From assembly GCA_031266385.1 (NCBI GenBank), contig JAISBC010000005.1, forward strand, positions 1 through 33,491: a stretch of DNA of 33,491 nucleotides, read 5' to 3'. Source of the stretch: Holosporales bacterium. GTDB lineage: Bacteria > Pseudomonadota > Alphaproteobacteria > RUG11792. Positions within the stretch are counted from its first letter, which is position 1; each line of letters begins with the position of its first letter. The notes under the pieces are model-generated. The model saw only the letters and a list, made by a program, of their open reading frames with translations. It searched no databases and was not told where the DNA came from. The position numbers were made by a program, and so were the translations under genes. Of this stretch, positions 1-9,434 are shown piece after piece.

Positions 1-499
1 TATTTATCCATGGTATTAAAGGATAAAAGAAACAGGTAAATACTATGTAGATTCTACTAGGTTAGTAGTATGTCATAATCTTAGGATAAGTAGGAATAAA
101 GTATTTAAACTACATGTAATCGTTAATAATAAAGGAGAGATTATGAGTTTTAAGATAACGAAGGGTAATGTAGATGATAGGAAACCAGGGGAAGTATTAA
201 ACACTGTTAAATAAAGGAATAGAGCTTATAACGAATGTAAAGAAAGGGATGAAGAAAGTATTATTAGATGCAGGGAGGAAGTATCTCCTTAAGAAGAGAT
301 TTGTAATAGAAACTATATTTGATCAATTAAAGAATAAGTTAACTATAGATCATACAAGACATAGATCTGTTAGTAATTTTCTTCTTAATGTTATGAGGAG
401 GCTGGTTGCTTATCAGTTCTGACCTAAGAAACCTTCTGTTGGGTTTGCAGAACTTAATAATCTAGCAGGAAATAACGTTCTTATATGAAACTGAGGTTA
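1..499 (+). pseudogene. Decayed IS982-family transposase (C-terminal part, frameshifted, internally deleted)
   Basis: Conceptual fragments YYVDSTRLVVCHNLRISRNKVF / KLHVIVNNKGEIMSFKITKGNVDDRKPGE / KGIELITNVKKGMKKVLLDAGRKYLLKKRFVIETIFDQLKNKLTIDHTRHRSVSNFLLNVMRRLVAYQF match the recalled IS982 transposase pattern (CHN-R-K-KVF, NVDDRKP, IETIxDQLKNxxxIxHxRHRS). No continuous ORF. Confidence 0.8.
430..499 (+). repeat. 70-nt direct repeat copy 1 (IS982 3' end); copy 2 at 2483-2552, 66/70 identical
   Basis: aaccttctgttggg/atttgcag... ...cttatatgaaactgaggtta read directly at both positions. Confidence 0.9.
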
Positions 500-1009
500 T
501 TTAGCAACACCTGGAGTTTCCGAAAAATCGCGAGTCAGATTTGGGGATTCAATCGGAATGCCATATTCTTCCTTGTATGTTTTCATCAGGATAAACGTCC
601 TGACGCTTTTGATATTTCTATCCTTCTGAATCTTATTCTGAATAATATTCTCGTAATCTTCAAGGCTCTTCGCTACGATATCCAAAATAAAATCGCTGTT
701 TCCTGGTGCCGCGAAGCAATATCTCACATTCTTTAATTTAACGATACTATTTACAAATTCTAAAACGTCCACAGAATTCTGAGAAACTAAATTGACGATA
801 CAGATGGCTCGAAATCCATATCCGAATGCGGAGGCGTTAATTTCAGCGTGATACCCAGCAATAACTTTGTTGCGTTCCATTGCCTTCAGGCGCCTCAAAC
901 ACGGCGGGGCAGAAATTCCAGCATTCTTAGCGAGCTGGACATTGGTCATCCTGCCATTTTCCTGCAAATCTGTCAGAATCGAAATATCGACATCGTCAAA
1001 TCTTATCAT
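497..1009 (-). CDS. Lrp/AsnC family transcriptional regulator
   Basis: MIRFDDVDISILTDLQENGRMTNVQLAKNAGISAPPCLRRLKAMERNKVIAGYHAEIN: typical Lrp winged HTH plus RAM-like C-terminus. The start is placed at MIRFDDVD rather than the longer ORF start at 1066. Confidence 0.9.
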   Translation of the reverse strand: MIRFDDVDISILTDLQENGRMTNVQLAKNAGISAPPCLRRLKAMERNKVIAGYHAEINASAFGYGFRAICIVNLVSQNSVDVLEFVNSIVKLKNVRYCFAAPGNSDFILDIVAKSLEDYENIIQNKIQKDRNIKSVRTFILMKTYKEEYGIPIESPNLTRDFSETPGVAK

Positions 1010-1186
1010 AGTCTGGGCCGCAAAAAAAAACACGTTTAACAACCCCGGCACGATACGATATAACAATCTAGACTTAGAAGGCGAATTCTATAAGTATTAA
1101 CACCAAAGAAGAGAAAACGTGATTTATCGCTTTCTCGGAAAGGTGTACAATCACCCAATTTCAAAAATTTTTGATGTTTTGTTCGG

Positions 1187-2176
1187 ATGATTTACAAAAA
1201 TTTGGAGGCGGTATACGAAGATTATGATTCCTTTTTAATAGATGTTTACGGAGTTTTATACGACGGTAAAAAACTATACGATGGCGTCTTAGATATATTA
1301 AAAAAAATAAAGGACTCAGGGAGGAGGATCATCATACTCTCTAACACGACGTTCATATCCGAAGTTTGTAGGGCTAAGTACTCTGAGTTAGGATTACTCG
1401 ATGGAATTCACTATGATCAATTCATGAGCTCCGGAGAAGTTTTCAGGAAGACGATACCTGAAATCTTCAAGCCGACGGCCAAGTACTGTCAAATTTTCTC
1501 CAAGAATTTGTCGATTTTCGAGGGTAGCGACCTAGTGGAAATTGATATCGATAGAATCGCAGAGGCAGATTTTGTGTACGTCGGGATAGTATCGGAACCC
1601 GGGAGGAGTTCGCGAATTCCGATCGATGAACTTCGTACCAAATCGGGAAAGAGAATCAATCTCGAAGAGGTCGTTAGAACACCTGTCGATGAGATAGCAG
1701 GTCTCGAAATGATAGCCAAGACTCTCGAGTTGTGTCGAAATTACCAAAAAAAACTTGTGATTACCAATCCGGATATCCTAGCGATAGAGTCAGTCGATGG
1801 GAATAGGAGCCCGGTCCTCTGTCAAGGGGGTATCGGTGAATTTTATGAGCAGTCGGGCGGAGATGTATTGTATTTCGGCAAGCCGTATCTCCCGATCTAT
1901 CGTTATGTCGATCGTTTTCTCGATGGATGCGAAAAGACGGTGATGGTCGGAGATACTCCTTGGACCGATATTTTGGGTGGCAATGGGGCTGGTCATGAAA
2001 CGATTTTAACGTTGACTGGAATCTCCGGTAAATTTCTGAGCACGATGAATCTGGAGGAGCTGGATACCTCGGACAAGGTAAACAAATTGATTAGAGAGAT
2101 CTCTCCTCTTATGACTCACAAGAAAATGAGAAACTATTCACAGATTCCTACGAGGGTTATAGAGCGATTGGCCTAA
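1187..2176 (+). CDS. HAD-superfamily hydrolase, TIGR01459-like (HAD-IIA)
   Basis: DSFLIDVYGVLYDGKKLYDGVLDIL (motif I), IILSNTTF (motif II), MVGDTPWTDILGGNGAGHETILTLTG (motif III/IV). Confidence 0.85.
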   Translation: MIYKNLEAVYEDYDSFLIDVYGVLYDGKKLYDGVLDILKKIKDSGRRIIILSNTTFISEVCRAKYSELGLLDGIHYDQFMSSGEVFRKTIPEIFKPTAKYCQIFSKNLSIFEGSDLVEIDIDRIAEADFVYVGIVSEPGRSSRIPIDELRTKSGKRINLEEVVRTPVDEIAGLEMIAKTLELCRNYQKKLVITNPDILAIESVDGNRSPVLCQGGIGEFYEQSGGDVLYFGKPYLPIYRYVDRFLDGCEKTVMVGDTPWTDILGGNGAGHETILTLTGISGKFLSTMNLEELDTSDKVNKLIREISPLMTHKKMRNYSQIPTRVIERLA

Positions 2177-2247
2177 ACTCAGTGACAAAATGTCAACATA
2201 TGGGCTACAATTTCGATGGTCCGTTAATGAGACGGACGATCATTATT

Positions 2248-2337
2248 GGATGGGTGGCCGAGCGGTTGAAGGCACCGGTCTTGAAAACCGGCAAGGGGGA
2301 GACCCCTTCGTGGGTTCGAATCCCACCCCATCCGCCA
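2248..2337 (+). tRNA. tRNA-Ser(UGA)
   Basis: GGATGGG...CCCATCC acceptor, anticodon loop CTTGAAA flanked by CCGGT/ACCGG, long variable arm, GGTTCGAATCC T-arm, encoded CCA. Confidence 0.96.
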
Positions 2338-2341
2338 TTAA

Positions 2342-2407
2342 TCATGAAACAAAGAAAGTTTCAAAAGCAGGAGCGAAGCGTCTTTTGATACTTTTGTTGT
2401 TTCATGA
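2342..2407. repeat. Large imperfect inverted repeat (26-nt arms, 14-nt loop)
   Basis: tcatgaaacaaagaaagtttcaaaag / cttttgatacttttgttgtttcatga: 23 of 26 positions pair; immediately 3' of tRNA-Ser. Confidence 0.8.
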
Positions 2408-2482
2408 GATCGTGGGATGATGGGGGATGACGAACCCCATCGAGAAGCTTAGGCCGTGCTCAACTTAGTGCGTGCATCGATG

Positions 2483-2552
2483 AACCTTCTGTTGGATTTG
2501 CAGCACTTAATAATCTAGCAGTAAAAAACGTTCTTATATGAAACTGAGGTTA
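2483..2552 (+). repeat. 70-nt direct repeat copy 2 (IS982 3'-end remnant)
   Basis: 66/70 identical to 430-499. Confidence 0.9.
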
Positions 2553-2631
2553 ATAAGAGGGAAAGGTTTAATGAGAGGTTTAAGATCATAGCTGGGATAG
2601 TTAATCTGAAGAGTGGATTTGGGTTCGCATG
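2551..2631 (+). pseudogene. Probable transposase C-terminal remnant (IS5-like)
   Basis: VNKRERFNERFKIIAGIVNLKSGFGFA* resembles the recalled IS5-family C-terminal motif (NRRKRFGLRFNLIAGIVNYEL). Confidence 0.45.
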
Positions 2632-2780
2632 AATCGATAGAAGATCTAGGAGGTGAGGTTGGGGAGGTCTATCTATTGATGGGTTTGATGACTTATACAA
2701 CTGATCTATGGTGTGGATGATTGCAATCGAGAGTATCGATTTGCAAAAAATACCGTATTGTGGTATCAGTTATTGTGCAA

Positions 2781-2854
2781 TGGGAGATAGTTTAGCGGTA
2801 GAACTACCGGCTCTGGACCGGTCAACCTTGGTTCGAATCCAGGTCTCCCAGCCA
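2781..2854 (+). tRNA. tRNA-Gln(CUG)
   Basis: TGGGAGA...TCTCCCA acceptor, anticodon loop CTCTGGA between ACCGG and CCGGT, T-arm GGTTCGAATCC, encoded CCA. Confidence 0.95.
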
Positions 2855-2912
2855 TGTGTATCGGGTATTTTTTGAGCAATCGTGATGGATTTGGAGAGGA
2901 GACGGTGATAGC

Positions 2913-3650
2913 GTGAGTACGAAGGCTAAGCGCATTCTGTTTGTTATCCTCGTTTTTGGCGGTGGTTTTTTTGTGGCCCATAAATACCTAAACCATGATC
3001 AGGCCTTCATGTTCGCCGGAACGTTGGACACGACGAGGGTTATCCTATCTTCGAAAGTTGCCGCCGATATCGTATATCTTCCAGTCGAAGAGGGGAGGCC
3101 CGTTAAAAAAGGAGATCTGGTCGCCAAATTGAATGATGAGTCCTTTAGGATAGCATCCCGACAGATAGATGCCGAATTCCAGAGGGGCCTCGGCCTCAGT
3201 AAAGGAAAAGCCCTGTCACAGTCTGAATTCGACAAGATTAGGAGGTCAAAAGAAGAGAATGATTTATGCATTAGGAATTGCGAAGTAAAAGCTCCCATCG
3301 ATGGAATAGTCATCTCAAAATTCAGAGAAAATGGCGAGTATCTTAACCCGGGATCTAATATAATCTCCATCTCTGATCCGAAAAATATTTGGGCATATTT
3401 TTATGTTCCGTACGACATGATTCACAGGCTTAAGATAGGAGATAGAGTCAGTGGTTTTCTGCAGGAAGCTCCCGGGAAAACCTTCGAGGGAACTATCGTG
3501 AAAATTAACGAAACCGCTGAATTTACTCCCAAAAATGTTCAAACAAGAGAGGAGCGGACTCGATTAATCTTCGGGATTAAGGTTTGTTTCGAAAATACGA
3601 GTCTGGAATTAAAGCCTGGGATGACCATGGAGACAGCTTTTGCTCAGTGA
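2913..3650 (+). CDS. HlyD/YbhG-family membrane fusion protein
   Basis: N-terminal TM helix, AGTLDTTRVILSSKVAADIVYLPVEEGRPVKKGDLVAKLND lipoyl-like motif, KAPIDGIVISKFRENGEYLNPGSNIISISD. GTG start. Followed by two ATPases and two permeases. Confidence 0.88.
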   Translation: MSTKAKRILFVILVFGGGFFVAHKYLNHDQAFMFAGTLDTTRVILSSKVAADIVYLPVEEGRPVKKGDLVAKLNDESFRIASRQIDAEFQRGLGLSKGKALSQSEFDKIRRSKEENDLCIRNCEVKAPIDGIVISKFRENGEYLNPGSNIISISDPKNIWAYFYVPYDMIHRLKIGDRVSGFLQEAPGKTFEGTIVKINETAEFTPKNVQTREERTRLIFGIKVCFENTSLELKPGMTMETAFAQ

Positions 3651-4380
3651 CCAGGGTGTTGCCGTCAAAATTCAAGATCTAAAAAAAAGCTTCGGGAAGA
3701 TTGAGGCGCTTGCCGGGGTTTCGATTGATTTTGCTCCCGGAATACTCCACGGAATAATAGGGCCTGCTGGAGCCGGGAAAACGACCCTCCTCAGATTGAT
3801 GTTATCTCTCCTGGAAAGAGATAGTGGGCACATCCAATATTACATCGACAGCAGGGGAGTGGAGTTTAAAAATATCATGCCCAATGCGGCGTATATGCCG
3901 GAAAAACAGAGTCTATACGCCGATCTTTCAATCGAAGAGCATCTGAAATTTTTTGCGAGTATGTATGGATTAGATCACAGGACATACCTCGATAGATCAC
4001 ATGATCTCCTCGAAATGACGAGGCTGAGCAAATTCCTCGACAGGCCAGCCGGTAAATTATCTGGCGGGATGTATAAAAAACTCGGCCTGATGTGTGCCCT
4101 ATTGAGGGCCCCCATGATAATGTTTCTGGATGAGCCAACGAATGGAGTCGATCCGATAAGTCGCCGAGAATTCTGGGACATCCTCAACGATTCAACGAAA
4201 AATCATGTCACCATCATCATGACGACTGCTTATATGGACGAAGCGGAAAGATGTGAATGTGTCCATCTTTTGGATGACGGCCACGTCATAGGGAGTGGTG
4301 AACCAACCTCTCTCCTGGCCTCCGCCTCAGTCGAAAATTTTGATGAATTTTTTATAGAAAGAGACAAGGATCGTGCCTAA
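3640..4380 (+). CDS. ABC transporter ATP-binding protein (first YbhF-like half)
   Basis: Walker A GPAGAGKTT, signature LSGGMYKKL, Walker B IMFLDEPTNGVD. TTG start, overlaps the preceding gene. Confidence 0.9.
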   Translation: MLSDQGVAVKIQDLKKSFGKIEALAGVSIDFAPGILHGIIGPAGAGKTTLLRLMLSLLERDSGHIQYYIDSRGVEFKNIMPNAAYMPEKQSLYADLSIEEHLKFFASMYGLDHRTYLDRSHDLLEMTRLSKFLDRPAGKLSGGMYKKLGLMCALLRAPMIMFLDEPTNGVDPISRREFWDILNDSTKNHVTIIMTTAYMDEAERCECVHLLDDGHVIGSGEPTSLLASASVENFDEFFIERDKDRA

Positions 4381-5299
4381 TTGCGCTGTAACCGTCAGGA
4401 ATCTTTTCGTCCAGTTTGGCAGTTTTTATGCCGTCAAGGATGTCAGTTTTTCTGTTAGACGTGGAGAAATATTTGGCTTTCTCGGAGCGAATGGAGCCGG
4501 TAAAACGACCACGATCCGAGTCCTGTGCGGTCTGATAGTCCCGACTTCTGGGGATGTCACGATCGATTCTGAACATTTCATCAAAGGAAAAGAAAGTTAT
4601 ATTAAACAGAAGGTTGGATATATGTCTCAGAAATTTACTTTGTATGATGATTTATCGATCGAAGAAAATTTAGATTTTACGGCGGCGATAAGGCAAATTC
4701 CGGCACATATATACTCACTCAGAAAGAAGGAACTTTTCGAATTTATAGGATTTGATAAGAGACAGGATGTTATCGTGGCTGATTTACCGGGAGGGCAGAA
4801 ACAAGAAATTGCCCTAATCGCTTCAATTTTGCACGATCCGAAAATAGTTTTTCTCGATGAGCCAACGGCTGGTGTTGCCCCGGCCTCTCGGATGAAGTTT
4901 TGGAATCTTGTTAAAAAGCTGTCACAGACCGGAAAAACAATTTTTGTGACGACTCATTACATGGATGAAGCAGAAAATTGTAACAGAATTGCTCTGATGA
5001 GGCATGGAGAATTGATAGCCCTCGATACCCCGGAAAATTTAAAAAGAAATACGTATCAAAAACAGATTTATTTACTCACTCCAAAGGATAAAAACTGCCA
5101 GAAACTTCTCGTGAATCAATCGCAGGAATATTTTTCAATGTTCGAACCATACGGACAGCATTTTCATGCTATCGTGAGGGATGATATTGATGATGAGGAA
5201 ATGATCAGTGAAGTTGCTGATATTTGCCACATAAAAGAAATCGAACCATCGTTGGAAGATGTTTTTGTAAAACTCGTAGAAGAAGGCGTTACCAAATGA
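4373..5299 (+). CDS. ABC transporter ATP-binding protein (second YbhF-like half)
   Basis: Walker A GANGAGKTTT, signature LPGGQKQEIAL, Walker B IVFLDEPTAG, H-loop TTHYMDEAE. GTG start. Confidence 0.9.
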   Translation: MPNCAVTVRNLFVQFGSFYAVKDVSFSVRRGEIFGFLGANGAGKTTTIRVLCGLIVPTSGDVTIDSEHFIKGKESYIKQKVGYMSQKFTLYDDLSIEENLDFTAAIRQIPAHIYSLRKKELFEFIGFDKRQDVIVADLPGGQKQEIALIASILHDPKIVFLDEPTAGVAPASRMKFWNLVKKLSQTGKTIFVTTHYMDEAENCNRIALMRHGELIALDTPENLKRNTYQKQIYLLTPKDKNCQKLLVNQSQEYFSMFEPYGQHFHAIVRDDIDDEEMISEVADICHIKEIEPSLEDVFVKLVEEGVTK

Positions 5300-6414
5300 T
5301 TTTGAATCTGAACCGATTTGCTGCAATTTTTAGGAAGGAATGCATGCATATTTTGAGAGATCCATTCACGATTATTTTCTCGATGCTCCTTCCATTGGTC
5401 GTCATCATAATCCTCGGCAATTCCGTTGAATTTAACTTAAATGAAATAGCGACGGTCGTCGTCGATCACGATAAAACGAGTGAATCGAGAAGTCTAATAG
5501 AAGCCTTTAGTAGTTCCAATTATTTTAAGGCATACTACGAAGATTCTCCAGAAAGGGCCTTCGATGAAATCGTCAAAGAAAATGCTAAAGTAGAACTATT
5601 TATTCCGCCTGGATTTGGCAAAGACATAGTCGATGGCCTGTGCCCGAAGGTCCAGCTTCTTCTCGATGGAGCGGATAATTCATCCGTCGCGGCGATTATG
5701 AATTATATTAATACTCTGAGCATAACGGCCGTTCCAAGGATTATTGGCCATAAAATCGCAGATACTGCTCCATACGAAATTAAGGAGAGATTTTTGTTTA
5801 ATCCGGAGCTAAATTCCAAATGGTTTGCAATTCCGGGCCTCGCGGCCGTTATTATTGCCATCGTTGCCATTTTGCTTACTACCCTCACGATTTGCAGAGA
5901 GTGGGAGCAGGGATCAATGGAGCTATTAATGTCATCTCCCGTGAAATCGAGCGAATTAATTCTCGGGAAAATCTCCCCATATGCCGTTTTAAGTTTTATA
6001 GGATTTTTTATAGTATATCTAGGGGCGAGAATGTTATTCGGTGTCCCGATGGTCGGTAGTAATCTGTTATTGTTCGCGGCAACTTCTCTATTCATTTTAA
6101 ATTATTTAGGAATTGGATTATTTATATCGATTACGACGAAGTCCCAGCAATTGGCCATTCAGAAGGCACTGATGATTGGCCTTATGCCAACCTCTATGTT
6201 ATCCGGCTTTATTTTCCCGATAGAATATATGCCGGCTGCATTGAGATATTTGACGACGATTTTTCCGGCTCGTTGGTATGTCGAAATAGCTAGGAATGCT
6301 TTCCTACAGGGCAGCTCCTTCAGTGATTTATCGTTTAACTTTACCATTCTGTCTGGGCAGTTGATTTTTATCGTGACATTGGCCATCGCGAAGTTCAAAA
6401 GGAATTTGGAATGA
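5296..6414 (+). CDS. ABC-2 type permease (YbhS-like)
   Basis: ABC-2 membrane topology; CREWEQGSMELLMSSPVKSSELILGK motif. Start at MILNLNRF, ATGA overlap with the upstream ATPase. Confidence 0.9.
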   Translation: MILNLNRFAAIFRKECMHILRDPFTIIFSMLLPLVVIIILGNSVEFNLNEIATVVVDHDKTSESRSLIEAFSSSNYFKAYYEDSPERAFDEIVKENAKVELFIPPGFGKDIVDGLCPKVQLLLDGADNSSVAAIMNYINTLSITAVPRIIGHKIADTAPYEIKERFLFNPELNSKWFAIPGLAAVIIAIVAILLTTLTICREWEQGSMELLMSSPVKSSELILGKISPYAVLSFIGFFIVYLGARMLFGVPMVGSNLLLFAATSLFILNYLGIGLFISITTKSQQLAIQKALMIGLMPTSMLSGFIFPIEYMPAALRYLTTIFPARWYVEIARNAFLQGSSFSDLSFNFTILSGQLIFIVTLAIAKFKRNLE

Positions 6415-7517
6415 TTTTGAAAGGCTTTTTTAAAAAAGAAATTAAGCAAATGTTGAGAAATCCGATCATGGTTTTTGCTCTCCTTTTGATGCCGATCGTG
6501 CAGGCCTTTCTTTTGAGTTATGCGATTACGAATGAACCGAAAAACATATCGATAACGATCGATGCGAAACCTGACGACTATTTAGTAAATAGAATTTACG
6601 AACATGCATTGTCTTCGGGATGGTTCATAGAGGCTAAATCGGATCATAATAATCCTTTTAATGTCGTCCAATCTGGAAAGGCGAATGTTGCTATCGTCGC
6701 TCCGAAGGGTGGATTTTCGCGAAATATATTCAGGGGAGAAGAAGCCAGTCTCCAGGTACTGATAGATGCATCGAATGTCATTAAGGCCCAGTCGACGAGT
6801 GCCTATATAAGGTATCTGACATTTTCCGTCATAAAGGAAGAACTGACAAAAAAAATGGGGAATGCAGCGGGAGCTACGGTCATAGATTTTAGACCAAGGA
6901 TTTTATTTAATCCAGAAATGGATACGAAGGTATTCACGGTACCGGCTGTCATGGTATTCGTCGTGGCGATGACGATTTTAAGTTTGATTTGTACTTCGAT
7001 ATCGAAGGAAAAGGAAATGGGAACTATGGAGACACTAATATCGTCACCGATTAAAAAGAAACATATTATTTTGGGAAAAGTATTTCCGGCCGTTATCGTA
7101 GCATTTTTCAATTTCGTATCGATTATTATACTGGGATTGCTGTTTTTTCATGTTCCATTTCGAGGAAGAATCGATATGCTGTTCGAAACATTTTTTATAT
7201 TTTGCTTCGCGATGTCTGCGATCGGGATTTTTGTGGCGACATTCTGCAGTAATCAGCAGCAGGCTATGTTGGCGATAATGATGACCCTTTTCGTGATGAT
7301 GATGTTATCGGGCGGGATGGCTCCCGTCGAGACGATGCCAATATTTTTGAAGAGCGTAGCCTATGCAAACCCACTGACACATTTCATATTTCTAACGAGA
7401 AATATTATGCTTAAAGGGTGTAATACAGCATATTTCATCAAACATACATGGCCAATCCTGGCGAACGGAATCTTTTTCTTGGTAATCGGAATCAAAAGAT
7501 TCAAACAGACGCTGTAA
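6411..7517 (+). CDS. ABC-2 type permease (YbhR-like)
   Basis: SKEKEMGTMETLISSPIKKKHIILGKVFP motif; ATGA overlap with the previous permease. Confidence 0.9.
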   Translation: MILKGFFKKEIKQMLRNPIMVFALLLMPIVQAFLLSYAITNEPKNISITIDAKPDDYLVNRIYEHALSSGWFIEAKSDHNNPFNVVQSGKANVAIVAPKGGFSRNIFRGEEASLQVLIDASNVIKAQSTSAYIRYLTFSVIKEELTKKMGNAAGATVIDFRPRILFNPEMDTKVFTVPAVMVFVVAMTILSLICTSISKEKEMGTMETLISSPIKKKHIILGKVFPAVIVAFFNFVSIIILGLLFFHVPFRGRIDMLFETFFIFCFAMSAIGIFVATFCSNQQQAMLAIMMTLFVMMMLSGGMAPVETMPIFLKSVAYANPLTHFIFLTRNIMLKGCNTAYFIKHTWPILANGIFFLVIGIKRFKQTL

Positions 7518-7552
7518 GGAGAGACCTTTTCCAGGTGTAGAACTCGAGGATT

Positions 7553-8668
7553 ATGAGTACGATTTATATCCATTGGCCATTTTGTCTTTCGAAGTGCAAT
7601 TACTGTGACTTCAATAGTGTCGCTACGGACGGTTTAATCGATTTCGATTTTTGGCTCAGATTGTATAGGGCGGCTTCCCTGAGATTTTTTGATGACTTTT
7701 ATAAGGGTGAGCAAATAACGAGTATCTATTTCGGAGGTGGAACTCCATCCCTCCTTACTCCGTCATTTATCTCTGGAATCATAACATTAATCTGCGACCG
7801 CTGTAGAATATCGGACAATCCCGAAATTACATTGGAAGCCAATCCGAAGACTATCGATTTACCGAAGGCCAATGGATTCAGATCTGCTGGAATCAATCGA
7901 TTATCGATCGGAGTGCAATCCCTCATCGATGCCGATCTTAAAATTCTCGGAAGAATTCACGATGCCGAGGAGGCTATAAACTGCGTCCTCGAAATGTCCG
8001 AAATTTTCGATAACTTATCGATCGATATGATTTACAATCGCCCGGGCCAAAAACTGGAAAGCTGGATCGATGAATTGAGTACAGCCCTTTCCTCATTTTC
8101 GATTCAGCACATTTCTCTTTACGAACTGATCATCGAAGACGGAACCGCCATAAAAAAAATGATCGATGACGGCGTTTTGCCGGCTACAAATCGTGGAAGC
8201 GATTTTATCGAGGCAACCTGGAAGACGGCCGAAGATTTTGGATTTCACAAATATGAAATTTCGAATTTTGCGAAACCGGGATTTGAGGGGAGACACAATA
8301 TTTCCTATTGGAGGTATGAGGATTATTATGGAATCGGCCCTGGAGCTCACAGTCGTATCGGGCGACATAATGGCGGGAAATTGGCCATCGAACAAGTCAG
8401 CGACATAAACGATTGGATCAATTTCGTTGAAAACGCATTACCTCCCGAGATAATTGAATTGAGCGAAAAAGATGAGTTTAATGAGAGGCTAATAATGGGA
8501 TTGAGGGCAGAAGTTGGAATCGACCTCGATCACAACTTCCTCGATCACAACAAAATACAATTTCTTTTGGAAAACTCATATATAATGTTGAGGGAAGGCA
8601 GGGTAGTCTTGACGAATGACGGGTTTATGCGGCTGAACCTGATAGTTGAGTATTTATCGAGCAAGTAA
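7553..8668 (+). CDS. hemW: HemW-like radical SAM heme chaperone (HemN-related)
   Basis: IYIHWPFCLSKCNYCDFNS (CX3CX2C), YFGGGTPSLL, SIGVQSL, NISYWRYEDYYGIGPGAHS. Confidence 0.92.
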   Translation: MSTIYIHWPFCLSKCNYCDFNSVATDGLIDFDFWLRLYRAASLRFFDDFYKGEQITSIYFGGGTPSLLTPSFISGIITLICDRCRISDNPEITLEANPKTIDLPKANGFRSAGINRLSIGVQSLIDADLKILGRIHDAEEAINCVLEMSEIFDNLSIDMIYNRPGQKLESWIDELSTALSSFSIQHISLYELIIEDGTAIKKMIDDGVLPATNRGSDFIEATWKTAEDFGFHKYEISNFAKPGFEGRHNISYWRYEDYYGIGPGAHSRIGRHNGGKLAIEQVSDINDWINFVENALPPEIIELSEKDEFNERLIMGLRAEVGIDLDHNFLDHNKIQFLLENSYIMLREGRVVLTNDGFMRLNLIVEYLSSK

Positions 8669-8669
8669 A

Positions 8670-9434
8670 ATGAGAATACTGTTAAGTAATGATGATGGGA
8701 TTGGGGCCCCAGGGCTCGTCGTCCTCGAAGATATTGTCAGAAAATTTGCACGAGAAGTGATGGTAGTCGCTCCAGAATCTAATATGAGTGGGTCCGGACA
8801 TTCTCTAACCCTTAAGACTCCTCTCAGATTAACCAAACACCTGGATGATTTCCATTTTTCTGTGAATGGAACTCCGACCGACTGCATCGTAATGGCCATC
8901 AGGCACATCATGCCTGAAAAACCAAATTTCATGATATCTGGTATCAATTTTGATTCGAATCTGGCAGAGGATATAACATATTCTGGGACGGTCGCAGCCG
9001 CGATGGAGGCAACCCTATTCGATGTTCCATCCATCGCCTTTAGCCAAAAGATAAATAAAGATGGGACAATCAATTGGGAAATAGCAAAGACTTACATTCC
9101 CATCGTTTTAAAACTCATCATGGAACAATTTACTTTCCCGAATCATGTATTTTTGAATGTTAATTTTCCATCCGGAAATATCGATGAAGTTAAGGGGATT
9201 CTAGTGACGAAACAGGGAACCAGAGCAATCGATGATCACGTTATAATGGCCGTCGATCCGCGAGGAACGCCTTATTTCTGGATAGGCCCGGCCGACTACA
9301 GGAAAAACGAAGATCACAAGGCGCTGGATATGGATCTTGGAGCCGTGCATAACGGCTACGTATCGATTACTCCGATGTCCCTCGACATGACGGATATGCC
9401 GTCCCTGAATATACTAAGAGAGTTATTCGCATGA
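8670..9434 (+). CDS. surE: 5'/3'-nucleotidase SurE
   Basis: MRILLSNDDGIGAPGL, VVAPESNMSGSGHSLTL, VNGTPTDCI, SGTVAAAMEA. Start re-placed at 8670. Confidence 0.95.
   Translation: MRILLSNDDGIGAPGLVVLEDIVRKFAREVMVVAPESNMSGSGHSLTLKTPLRLTKHLDDFHFSVNGTPTDCIVMAIRHIMPEKPNFMISGINFDSNLAEDITYSGTVAAAMEATLFDVPSIAFSQKINKDGTINWEIAKTYIPIVLKLIMEQFTFPNHVFLNVNFPSGNIDEVKGILVTKQGTRAIDDHVIMAVDPRGTPYFWIGPADYRKNEDHKALDMDLGAVHNGYVSITPMSLDMTDMPSLNILRELFA

Noticed and set aside
2182-2420. Plus ORFs of 68 and 76 aa covering tRNA-Ser
   Set aside because: Translation of a tRNA gene and adjacent hairpin.
2766-2981. 71-aa minus ORF (GRPGFEPRLTGPEPVVLPLNY)
   Set aside because: Antisense translation of tRNA-Gln, a classic spurious ORF.
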